Made by a program: the position numbers and the translations under genes
Notes under the pieces: model-generated
Told to the model about the DNA's origin: nothing
Databases searched by the model: none
What the model saw: the letters and a program-made list of their open reading frames with translations, nothing else
Assembly: GCF_914271435.1 (NCBI RefSeq)
Contig: NZ_CAJZAI010000001.1
Span: forward strand, 558,001-622,000
DNA length: 64,000 nt
Direction: 5' to 3'
From: Cupriavidus laharis
Lineage (GTDB): Bacteria; Pseudomonadota; Gammaproteobacteria; Burkholderiales; Burkholderiaceae
Shown here: positions 34,601 to 41,882 of the stretch, one piece after another
How positions within the stretch are numbered: the stretch's first letter is position 1
Layout: every line of letters begins with the position of its first letter

Positions 34601-35878
34601 CAGCGAGAACTTGCGCAGCCCGCCCTTGTTGTCCATGGCCCAGCCCAGCGTGACCTTGCGCATGCCTTCGCGCCACGCGGTGTCGTTGGCAGCGGGCGGG
34701 CCGGCCATCGGCTGAGGTTGCCAGAGCAGGGTGTCGATGGTCAGCAGGTTGCTGCCGTCGCGGTCGCGGCGGTGCAGGAGGAAGGCCTGCGCATTGGCGA
34801 GCTTCAGCGCTTCGCTGGCGCCCGCGAGCTGCAGGTCGATGCCGCTGCCGCGCAGCCGGGCCTGGCTGCGCACGATGTGCCCACTGCTGAATTCCACCGT
34901 GCCGTCGGTGCTGAAGCTGCCGCCCGTCACGCGCTCGAACACGGTCAGGTAGCGCTGCACGACCGGCAGCTGCAGTTGCGTCACATCCCAGCTTGCCTGC
35001 CCCGACCAATAGCGCCAGTTGCCGGCGTTGCGCAGGTAGTCGTGGCGCAGGCTCGCCCGCATCACCAGCGGCCGCGGCGCCAGTGCCTCGGACTGCGCTT
35101 CCAGGCTGATCTCATGATGCTGGCCACGGCGCCGCGCGCTGAAATGGATCTGGGCCACGTCCAGCTGAGGCAGGTGGCCCTTTTCGTCCAGCCAGCGCAG
35201 CTTGCCGTCGGTCAGGTCCATATTGCCCTGAGCCATCAGCCAGTCCAGGAAGCGGTTGTCGTCGGTGTTGCCGCCGGCGGTGTCGACCGCCATGCCTGCG
35301 ACCAGCAGCTTGCCCTCGGGGGTGCGGCGCGCCAGCACATCGGTGTGGGTTGCGCTGAGCGCCTCGAACTGCAGGTTCATGCTGAACAGCGAGCGCCAGG
35401 CGAGCTGGCCGTCCAGCGAGCCTGTCGAGAGCAGCGTACGCTGCTGGGCGTCGACCACCTTCAGGCCGTGCGCGCGGAAGGCCGGGTGCCAGCCGTCCCA
35501 GTAGGTATCGAGCGAATCGATGGTCAGCTTCGCCGATAGCGCCAGCGAGCCGCGGTCTTCCAGCCACTGCCGTGCGGCCGACGCCTGCGGCCAGAGCACG
35601 AAGCGGATCAGCAGACCCGCCACCAGCGCCAGCGCGGCCAGCGCCAGCGCCAGCCGCAGCAGGGTGCGGCCGAGGCCGCGCCAGACCGGATGGCGCACGG
35701 CCGCGCGCAGCGACCCGGCGCAGCCGCGCGCGAACGCGCGCAGGCGGTCCGCGGGCGAAACCGGCGCAGCGATCGATGGGGAAGCAATGGAAGGGGCCAG
35801 GCTGGCGACGGCCTTCTGGCTACCCGCGCCCGCATTGGGGGTGGAACCGTCAGCGGGGGTAGGGGCGCGGCTGGACAT
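31619..35878 (-). CDS. yhdP: YhdP family AsmA-like protein (DUF3971), TIGR02099
   Basis: 1419 residues from the ATG at 35878 (a TTG at 35941 is also open but less likely). A cytoplasmic lead of about 65 residues is followed by one transmembrane helix (LGRTLLRLALALAALALVAGLLIRF, read as LLRLALALAALALVAGLLI). A very long beta-rich periplasmic body follows. The conserved AsmA-like C-terminal end contains RLLGVLSLQGLLR, FDGISGSGTIENG and VVPRINATTTSVAAAFINPVLG. YhdP-type proteins bridge inner and outer membranes and move phospholipids outward. It is the first gene of yhdP-nit-tldD and diverges from glnE with 127 bases between them. Confidence 0.93.
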   Translation of the reverse strand: MSSRAPTPADGSTPNAGAGSQKAVASLAPSIASPSIAAPVSPADRLRAFARGCAGSLRAAVRHPVWRGLGRTLLRLALALAALALVAGLLIRFVLWPQASAARQWLEDRGSLALSAKLTIDSLDTYWDGWHPAFRAHGLKVVDAQQRTLLSTGSLDGQLAWRSLFSMNLQFEALSATHTDVLARRTPEGKLLVAGMAVDTAGGNTDDNRFLDWLMAQGNMDLTDGKLRWLDEKGHLPQLDVAQIHFSARRRGQHHEISLEAQSEALAPRPLVMRASLRHDYLRNAGNWRYWSGQASWDVTQLQLPVVQRYLTVFERVTGGSFSTDGTVEFSSGHIVRSQARLRGSGIDLQLAGASEALKLANAQAFLLHRRDRDGSNLLTIDTLLWQPQPMAGPPAANDTAWREGMRKVTLGWAMDNKGGLRKFSLKAPTFDLNTIRALATSMPVDTAVLRQLRALQPAGHIDNLNVTWNRDRAGVLERRPGKAHYAVQGTLRNVSVNGQPAVPALGANGKPNLGVPGFANLSGTFSFDDRQGTVHFEGSNAALVLPGMFDEPRLPFDQLGGDVRWTRQDGHMTVTVGNIRFANADTAGTVNGTWRTGGDSESGIADLSGELSRAQVARVPRYLPLGIPAGTRHYLAGALAGGDAAGVRFVLKGDLTHFPFHGPYEKAGDFRVEVPIRQVRYQIAAHETGPGGAPVWPTFADIEGQVLFERGGMSFLARRATIQGIAGVTLQDVNGRIDDLSDHGRLEIDGGASGAVQGFLHYMAASPVREWTGHVADNSRAQGNGELRLKLNMPLANANATRVDGTFRFPGNDVVLNAQVPQLGGASGSIAFNEHGFQLDNMRARFLGGEVRIGGGSQPDGSVRVTANGNATAAGMREAAAGSSVAALAARLEGSAGYSAVFSSRERQTQVQVNSDLNGMAIALPAPLAKPAAQDMPLRFELRPAPGRAGLEEMQVQLGGALNARYLLRPDYNGGDTEVVAGGIGLQQAAPLPANGVRAAATLDQFDFDGWRSALASLGGMQGDGSRRASPPAFLPERINARMRTLQAAGRTLDDVKVEATREAGGWDINLESRQIAGNMQWRAEGQSGSGAMRLRLSRLNVPDASDEHNVVDAIANSIDTLPSIDLVAEQFTLRGHDFGKLEVVARSSKSGDEPVWTLERLLIEQPGATLTGSGTWRVPRRLRDGDAANAPRRTALTFAIDIRDAGATLERLGLPHTLRDGKGKLEGRVAWRGSPMSIDYPTLTGRLALELENGQILSVEPGAARLLGVLSLQGLLRFATLDFRSLSGRGLLFDGISGSGTIENGVGTIKDFELKSPQIISSMSGSADLLRETQDLDVRVVPRINATTTSVAAAFINPVLGIGTLAAQLLFADEFSKVFTQHYRITGSWANPQIGKVEDNKAQQPTYQNRAEPAVPR

Positions 35879-36005
35879 GCGCAGATTATCCGACAATACT
35901 AGCCGCTCTCCAATCTGGCGCCCGGCCTTTGTATGTTGCAAACAGCTGACACGCGAGGGATGCCGCGAGCGCGCCGCACCTGTCCCCGCATTTCAAGTTA
36001 CTGGA

Positions 36006-38960
36006 ATGACTGCCTCTGATCCGACGAGTTCCGCCGCGGGCAATACCGCAGAAATCCAACACGGCCAACATGGCGCAGGCGCCACGCCCGGCCAGCCGTT
36101 GTGCGACATGGCTTGCGGCGCATTCGCCACTACCGCTGCCACGGGGCCGGAACCGGTCGATTTCGAGGGCCACGTATTGTACTCGGCCGCGTATTCGCAT
36201 TACGTGCGCCGTGTCTTGCTGGCCCGGCCGGAGCTGCCCGGCATCGTGGCGGCCGCCGCGGCGCAGCCGTTGTCGCGTGCCTGGATGAACGAGCGCCTGA
36301 AGGCATTGCAGGAACCGTCAGCGGACCTGGAAGAGTCCGTCAAGCGCGCGCTGCGGCGCCTGCGCGCCGAGCTCATGTGCGTGGCGATCGAGCGCGACCT
36401 GCGCGGCCAGGCCACGCTGGCCGAGGTCACGGGGGCCATGACCGATCTGGCCGAACTCTGTATCCAGCACGGCCTCGCCATGCTTGGCGACGACCTTGCC
36501 GCCACCTTCGGCAGGCCGGTCGGCGAGCATAGCGGCGAGGTGCAGGAGCTCGTCGTGGTCGGCATGGGCAAGCTCGGCGGCCGCGAACTCAATGTCTCGT
36601 CCGACATCGACCTGATCTTCCTGTATGACGAGGACGGCGAGACCCGCGGCGGCACGCGCAGCCTGTCCAACCACGAATACTTCATCCGGCTGGGCCGGCG
36701 CCTGATCAATCTGCTGGCCGACGTGACCGGCGACGGTTACGTGTTCCGCGTGGACATGCGCCTGCGGCCCAACGGCGATGCCGGTCCGCTCGCTTGCAGC
36801 CTGGGCATGCTGGAGGAGTACCTGGTGGTGCAGGGCCGCGAATGGGAGCGCTACGCGTGGATCAAGGGCCGGGTGGTGTCGGCGCTCGATACGCCGCACG
36901 CGCAGCGCACGGCGGACCTGCTGGCGCGGCTGACCACGCCCTTTGTGTTCCGGCGCTACCTGGACTATGGCGTGATCGCGGCGATCCGCTCGCTGCACGC
37001 GCAGATCCGCAGCGAGGCGGCCAAGCGCAGCGGCGGCCTGCCCGGTCATGGCGTCAACCAGCGTTCGTTCAACATCAAGCTTGGCCGAGGCGGCATCCGC
37101 GAAATCGAGTTCATGGCGCAGGTGTTCCAGCTCATCCGTGGCGGACAGGATCCGGCGCTACGCGTGCGGCCCACGCTCGAAGTGCTGGCCGTGGCCGTCG
37201 ACAGGGGCCTGCTGCCCGCGGCCCAGGCCGCGCAGCTGGCCGATGCCTACCGTTTCCTGCGCCATCTCGAACACCGCCTGCAATATCGCGACGATGCCCA
37301 GACCCACCACCTGCCGACCACGCCGGAAGAGCAGCTTGCGGTGGCACAGATGATGGGCTGCGCGGATTGGCCCGCGCTGCTGGACAAGCTCGCCGTGCTG
37401 CAGGAGCCGGTCGCTCAGCAGTTCGAGGCCACGTTCTCCGATCCCGACGCTTCCCCGTGCGAGGCCCTGTGGCCCGGCATCGTGCTGGAGGACCAGCAGG
37501 CGCGTACTTCGCGGGACGGGCCCGACCAGAGCGGCCCGGATTCCGAGGTGTCGCCATGCCAGCGCCTGCAGGACGCGGGCTTCACCGACTGCACGGGCCT
37601 GCTGGACCGGCTGCGGGCCATTGCCACGTCGCTGCGCTACCGTGCGCTGTCGGAATCGAGCCGCGGGCGTTTCGACCAGCTCGTCAACCGCGCGCTCGAT
37701 CTCGCGGCCAGGCAGGAAGACGCAGACAGCACCATCACGCGCTTCATCGATTTCCTGGACGCGATCAGCCGCCGCTCGTCGTATCTTTCGCTGTTGTCGG
37801 AATATCCGCAGGCCATGGACCGCGTAGCGCATACGCTGCACGCGTCGCGCTGGGCCGCCGCCTATCTGACGCGCCACCCGCAGCTGCTCGACGAACTGCT
37901 CGACACCGATGCGCTGGCGGGCGCGCCCGACTGGCCTGCATTCCGCCGCCGGCTGTCCGAGCGCCTGCTTGCCGCCGACGGCCAGATCGAGCAGCAGATG
38001 GACATCCTGCGCCGCGAGCACCACGCCGAGACCTTCCGCATCCTGCTGCAGGACCTGCAGGGGCTGCTGACTGTCGAGCAGATCGCGGACCGGCTGTCCG
38101 ACCTGGCCGACGCCATGCTGGAGGCCACGCTGGAAACGGTCTGGCGCCAGCTTGCCACGCGCCATTGCGAGACGCCGCGCTTCGCGGTGATCGCCTATGG
38201 CCGCCTGGGAGGCAAGGAGCTTGGCTATGCCTCGGACCTGGACATCATCTTCCTGTATGACGACGAGCACGAGCGCGCGCCGGATGTGTACGCAGCCTAC
38301 GCGCGGCGGCTCATCACCTGGCTGACCAGCCATACGGCGGCCGGCTCGCTGTTCGATGTCGACATGCGGCTGCGCCCGAACGGCGCATCCGGGCTGCTGG
38401 TGACGAGCTTTGACGCGTTCCGGCGCTACCAGCTGCGCGAAGGGGACAACACCGCTTGGGTCTGGGAGCACCAGGCGCTCACGCGGGCACGCTTCTGCGC
38501 CGGCGATGCCGAGATCGGCGCGCGCTTCGAAGCGCTGCGCGACGAAATCCTGCGCCAGCCGCGCGACGCCGCCGCGCTGCGCGACGAGATCGTGCAGATG
38601 CGCGGCAAGGTGGCGGAGGGCCATCCCAATCCCACCCCGCTGTTCGACCTCAAGCATGACCGGGGCGGCATGGTGGACATCGAGTTCACCGTGCAATACC
38701 TGGTGCTGCTGCACAGTGGCACCCACCCCCAGCTCACGCGCAACGCCGGCAATATCGCGCTGCTGCGCGAAGCGGGCGAACTCGGCCTGATCGATGCCGC
38801 GCTGGCGGTGCAGGTCGGCGATGCCTATCGGCAGTTCCGTGCTCTCCAGCACCAGCTGCGGCTGGACGGGCAGGACCAGGCCCGCGTGCCGGCCACGCAG
38901 GTGGCGGAACAGACCTCGCACGTGCTGGCGCTCTGGCAGGCCGTGTTCGGTGCCGGCTGA
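36006..38960 (+). CDS. glnE: Bifunctional glutamine synthetase adenylyltransferase/deadenylase
   Basis: 984 residues from the ATG at 36006. The open frame extends about 490 bases upstream across yhdP and is not real. Two nucleotidyltransferase domains each carry the metal motif: GMGKLGGRELNVSSDIDLIFLYDE (GKLGGREL plus DIDLIF, about residue 195) in the N-terminal deadenylase, and YGRLGGKELGYASDLDIIFLYDDE (about 735) in the C-terminal adenylylase. Linker and regulatory helical domains contain SFNIKLGRGGIREIEFMAQ and FDLKHDRGGMVDIEF. It controls glutamine synthetase by AMP addition and removal, responding to PII and glutamine. A rhombosortase gene starts inside its last codons. Confidence 0.97.
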   Translation: MTASDPTSSAAGNTAEIQHGQHGAGATPGQPLCDMACGAFATTAATGPEPVDFEGHVLYSAAYSHYVRRVLLARPELPGIVAAAAAQPLSRAWMNERLKALQEPSADLEESVKRALRRLRAELMCVAIERDLRGQATLAEVTGAMTDLAELCIQHGLAMLGDDLAATFGRPVGEHSGEVQELVVVGMGKLGGRELNVSSDIDLIFLYDEDGETRGGTRSLSNHEYFIRLGRRLINLLADVTGDGYVFRVDMRLRPNGDAGPLACSLGMLEEYLVVQGREWERYAWIKGRVVSALDTPHAQRTADLLARLTTPFVFRRYLDYGVIAAIRSLHAQIRSEAAKRSGGLPGHGVNQRSFNIKLGRGGIREIEFMAQVFQLIRGGQDPALRVRPTLEVLAVAVDRGLLPAAQAAQLADAYRFLRHLEHRLQYRDDAQTHHLPTTPEEQLAVAQMMGCADWPALLDKLAVLQEPVAQQFEATFSDPDASPCEALWPGIVLEDQQARTSRDGPDQSGPDSEVSPCQRLQDAGFTDCTGLLDRLRAIATSLRYRALSESSRGRFDQLVNRALDLAARQEDADSTITRFIDFLDAISRRSSYLSLLSEYPQAMDRVAHTLHASRWAAAYLTRHPQLLDELLDTDALAGAPDWPAFRRRLSERLLAADGQIEQQMDILRREHHAETFRILLQDLQGLLTVEQIADRLSDLADAMLEATLETVWRQLATRHCETPRFAVIAYGRLGGKELGYASDLDIIFLYDDEHERAPDVYAAYARRLITWLTSHTAAGSLFDVDMRLRPNGASGLLVTSFDAFRRYQLREGDNTAWVWEHQALTRARFCAGDAEIGARFEALRDEILRQPRDAAALRDEIVQMRGKVAEGHPNPTPLFDLKHDRGGMVDIEFTVQYLVLLHSGTHPQLTRNAGNIALLREAGELGLIDAALAVQVGDAYRQFRALQHQLRLDGQDQARVPATQVAEQTSHVLALWQAVFGAG

Positions 38961-39570
38961 CACGGTCCGTCCCGGTGCGGCGTGGCCGGGCATGCTGGCC
39001 GCCATCGCCCTGGTGTGGGCGCTGTCGGCGCTGATGAGCTTCGTGCCGTGGCTGCATGCGCACGGCCTTTATCTGCGCGATCCCGTACTGGCGGGCGGCG
39101 AGTGGTGGCGGCTCGCCACGGCCATGTGGGTCCACCTGGACTGGCGCCACTGGCTTGCCGATGCCTGTGCGGCCGCGGGTTTGCTGCTGCTGGCCGGACG
39201 CGCCACGCGCGTGCGTGAGGCGCTGCTGGTACTGGTGGCTTGCGGCATGGCGGTGCAGGTGGTGCTGCTGCGCGTGCCGACAATCACCTGGTATGGCGGG
39301 TTGTCCGGCGCGCTGCACGGGCTTGCGCTCTGGGCCGCGTTGAGTCTGCTGCGCGTCCCCGGATTGCCGCGTGTGGTGGGTGTGCTGCTGAGCCTTGGCG
39401 TGATCGTCAAGGTGTGGGTCGAACAATCGTGGCTGGCGCCGGTGGTGTTCGAACCGTCGTGGGGCTTTGGCGTGGTCCGCGCCGCGCACGCGGCCGGCGC
39501 CGTGGCCGGCCTGGCCTGCTGGCTGCTGCAGGAATGGTGGCGGGGCCGGCGCGGGCCAGCCCCGGGTTGA
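38950..39570 (+). CDS. rrtA: Rhombosortase (rhomboid-family intramembrane serine protease)
   Basis: 206 residues from a GTG at 38950 overlapping the glnE stop (an ATG at 38992 is an alternative). About six membrane segments are present. The rhomboid catalytic serine lies in TWYGGLSGALHG (Ser119) and the catalytic histidine in RAAHAAGAVAG (His180). WVHLDWRHWLADACA precedes them, which fits the rhombosortase subfamily. Rhombosortases cleave the C-terminal GlyGly-CTERM tail of exported proteins. The convergent neighbour 12 bases away encodes an S8 protease ending in exactly such a tail, so substrate and processing enzyme are adjacent. Confidence 0.88.
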   Translation: MPADTVRPGAAWPGMLAAIALVWALSALMSFVPWLHAHGLYLRDPVLAGGEWWRLATAMWVHLDWRHWLADACAAAGLLLLAGRATRVREALLVLVACGMAVQVVLLRVPTITWYGGLSGALHGLALWAALSLLRVPGLPRVVGVLLSLGVIVKVWVEQSWLAPVVFEPSWGFGVVRAAHAAGAVAGLACWLLQEWWRGRRGPAPG

Positions 39571-39582
39571 ACCTGTTGGCGT

Positions 39583-41232
39583 TCAGCCGGCGCGCCGCCG
39601 CGCGAAAGCCAGTAGTCCGACGCCACCGAGCAGGGCTGCCATCCATGGTGACATCGCGCCTCCGCCACCTCCGCCGCCGGATTGCGATGCGGCCGGCGGG
39701 GCGGCGCTGACGTTGGCCGCCACGCTCAGCGCGCCGTCGGCATCGAGCAGGCCCGCGCCGCACACGCCCGGATTGGTCGTGCAATAGGTGCCGGACGGAT
39801 GCGGCCGCGCGGAGCTCTTCAGCGCGGCAGTCACCTGTGCCGGCGTCAGTGACGGATTGACGGCGAGCATCAGGGACACCACGCCCGATACCATCGGCGC
39901 AGCAAAACTGGTGCCCTGCGAATTGCTGATCGTGTATGCGCCTAGCGAGGTGGCGCCATCGTTCGTGAGCGTGCGGATAAACGACAAGGCTGTCGTGCAC
40001 GCGCCGTTCAGCACCTTGGAGTTGCCGCAACCGCCGCCCGGTGCGCTGATCGTGACCTGCGATCCCACATTGGCATAGCTGGCGTTTTCGCCGTCATTGG
40101 CATGCGCGGTCACGGCAATGACGCCGCTGCAGTCGGCCGGCGCTTCCAGCGCCCCGCGGTTGTTGCCGGCGGCCACGACCACCGACACGCTGCGTGCCAC
40201 CACGTCGTTGATCGCCTGCTGTTCGATGCTGGTGCAGGTGCCACCGCCCAGGCTGATGTTGACCACGCGCGCCGGGTTGGGATTGTCCGGCACATTGGGC
40301 ACGCTGATGCCCGCAGCCCAGCGCAGGCCGTCCACGGTGTCGGAGAGCAGGGCGCCACAGCGTCCGGAGACCCGTACCGGCAGGATGCGCGTGTTCCAGT
40401 CGACGCCGGCAATGCCTAGTCCGTTGTTGGTCATCGCGCCCAGCACGCTCGCCACGCGCGTGCCGTGCCAGGAATTGGGCGTGGCCTCCGTCGTCGGCGT
40501 GGAACTGCCGGGACAGAGAAACCCCGTCGGCACATTGTCGCCAGCGTCCGTGGCATCGCTGTCGCGGCCGTCGCCGTCATTGGAGATGGTGGTATTGCTG
40601 ATGAAGTCGTAGCCGGCCAGCAGTTTGCCGGCCAGGTCAGGGTGGGGCCGTGAGCCCGTGTCGAGCACCGCGACCACCGAGCCCGTGCTGCCACGCGACC
40701 GGTCCCACGCGTGCGGCAGGTTGGCGCCGCCGATGGCGGTGCCCGTGCCCATCATGTACGGCTGTCCCGAGGCGAATTCGGGATCGTTGGGCACGGTGTC
40801 ATGCAGGTGCAGCCAGCGGTCAGGCACCGCATCGGCGACACGCGGATCTTGACGCAACTTGGCCGCCAGCGCCTCCGGATCCGGATGGCTGCCGTCGGCT
40901 GTACCCAGTAGTTGCATATTGCCAGCCATGCTGCGCCGCACGGCAAGGTTGATGCCCGACTGGCTGCGCAACTGCTGCAGGCGGTCTTCCAAGGTTGAAA
41001 CGCCCGGCTTGGCGCCTGAAGCGCCATTCACGGCCGAGGCACTGGGCGTGATGCTGGCTTCACGCCAACGTACGATGACATTGCCGGTATAGGCAGGAGC
41101 AGCCTGAACACCGTCGGCCGCCAGCGTGGCCGGAGCCTGTACCACCCAGCAAAAGCCCGCGAGTACCACGGCCAGCCATCGGAGGACAGTGGCGCGGCTA
41201 CGCCTCGGAACGCCGTGCGACAAGTGCAGCAT
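39583..41232 (-). CDS. Secreted S8 (subtilisin-like) serine protease with GlyGly-CTERM tail
   Basis: 549 residues from the ATG at 41232 (GGGAGGTG ribosome site). The order is a signal peptide (about 1-39), an inhibitor_I9-like propeptide (about 49-147), and a catalytic domain with the triad Asp191 (VVAVLDTGSRPHPDL), His256 (NSWHGTRVAS) and Ser442 (SQGTSFAAPMVSG), with Asn357 as oxyanion residue. The tail at about 517-549 has a Gly run, a hydrophobic segment MSPWMAALLGGVGLLAF and a terminal ARRRAG. That is a GlyGly-CTERM sorting signal for rhombosortase and, in known cases, type II secretion. Several Cys pairs suggest disulfides. It lies downstream of a lipoprotein gene that resembles its propeptide. 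Confidence 0.95.
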   Translation of the reverse strand: MLHLSHGVPRRSRATVLRWLAVVLAGFCWVVQAPATLAADGVQAAPAYTGNVIVRWREASITPSASAVNGASGAKPGVSTLEDRLQQLRSQSGINLAVRRSMAGNMQLLGTADGSHPDPEALAAKLRQDPRVADAVPDRWLHLHDTVPNDPEFASGQPYMMGTGTAIGGANLPHAWDRSRGSTGSVVAVLDTGSRPHPDLAGKLLAGYDFISNTTISNDGDGRDSDATDAGDNVPTGFLCPGSSTPTTEATPNSWHGTRVASVLGAMTNNGLGIAGVDWNTRILPVRVSGRCGALLSDTVDGLRWAAGISVPNVPDNPNPARVVNISLGGGTCTSIEQQAINDVVARSVSVVVAAGNNRGALEAPADCSGVIAVTAHANDGENASYANVGSQVTISAPGGGCGNSKVLNGACTTALSFIRTLTNDGATSLGAYTISNSQGTSFAAPMVSGVVSLMLAVNPSLTPAQVTAALKSSARPHPSGTYCTTNPGVCGAGLLDADGALSVAANVSAAPPAASQSGGGGGGGAMSPWMAALLGGVGLLAFARRRAG

Positions 41233-41368
41233 GAACACCTCCCGGTGCGCCCCTGAGGGACTGGCGGCATGGTACCGACGCCCGGGGGCAATGCTATGTA
41301 GCGAATACGATCCGGATGGATTCCGCAAGTGTGCCGAAGGCTTAACCCGGCCGGTCCCGTCCGGCCGC

Positions 41369-41809
41369 TCAGCTTGCCGGCATGTCGCGGCTGACCGGCA
41401 TGGTGTGATGGGGCTTGAGTACCCGGTCAGGCTCGGCCGTGCCGATGCGCGGCGCTGCACGCAGGGTCGCGAGCGCCTGGTCCATGGTGGCGTCCGGCGA
41501 CGCGCTGATCGCCGTCACCAGCCATACGCCGCCCGAAAGCGGCCGCTTGACCACGAAGCGGATCGGGCCCTCGATGGCGTCGAGCAGCTTGCCCGCTTCC
41601 TCGGAGACGTTCACGTCAGGTGCCGTGAAGCGCACCATGATGTCGCCCACCACGCGGTCAGCCGAAATACTGCCCCGCGGAGGTTGCGATGCCTTGGGCT
41701 GGGCCTGGCAGCCGGGCAGCGCCAGCAGTGCCGCGGTGGCGGCCGCCGCAGCGGCGAATGCCGGCACGAAGGCGCGCCGGTGGCCGGCGGACGGCAGTAG
41801 GCGGGTCAT
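41369..41809 (-). CDS. Lipoprotein resembling the propeptide of the adjacent S8 protease
   Basis: 146 residues starting at the ATG at 41809, which has an AGGAGC ribosome site. The lipobox LPGC puts a lipidated Cys at 34. Residues 53-138 line up with residues 49-147 of the neighbouring protease propeptide. VGDIMVRF aligns with TGNVIVRW, and FVVKRPLSGGVWLV with LAVRRSMAGNMQLL. ALATLRAAPRIGTAEPDRV aligns with ALAAKLRQDPRVADAVPDRW, and KPHHTMP with HLHDTVP. This is the inhibitor_I9/propeptide-like fold without a protease attached. It may inhibit or chaperone the protease at the membrane. It is upstream on the same strand, with 136 bases between. The homology is read by eye. Confidence 0.82.
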   Translation of the reverse strand: MTRLLPSAGHRRAFVPAFAAAAAATAALLALPGCQAQPKASQPPRGSISADRVVGDIMVRFTAPDVNVSEEAGKLLDAIEGPIRFVVKRPLSGGVWLVTAISASPDATMDQALATLRAAPRIGTAEPDRVLKPHHTMPVSRDMPAS

Positions 41810-41882
41810 GTCTTGCTCCTGTGAATGCGTGAATAGTTGGCAGAGGGCGGTCGTTGCCGCAGCCTGCGGGGCCTTTGCCGGC

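Noticed and set aside
37158..39005. A 615-codon open frame antisense to glnE
   Set aside because: Shadow of glnE. There is no ribosome site and no domain.
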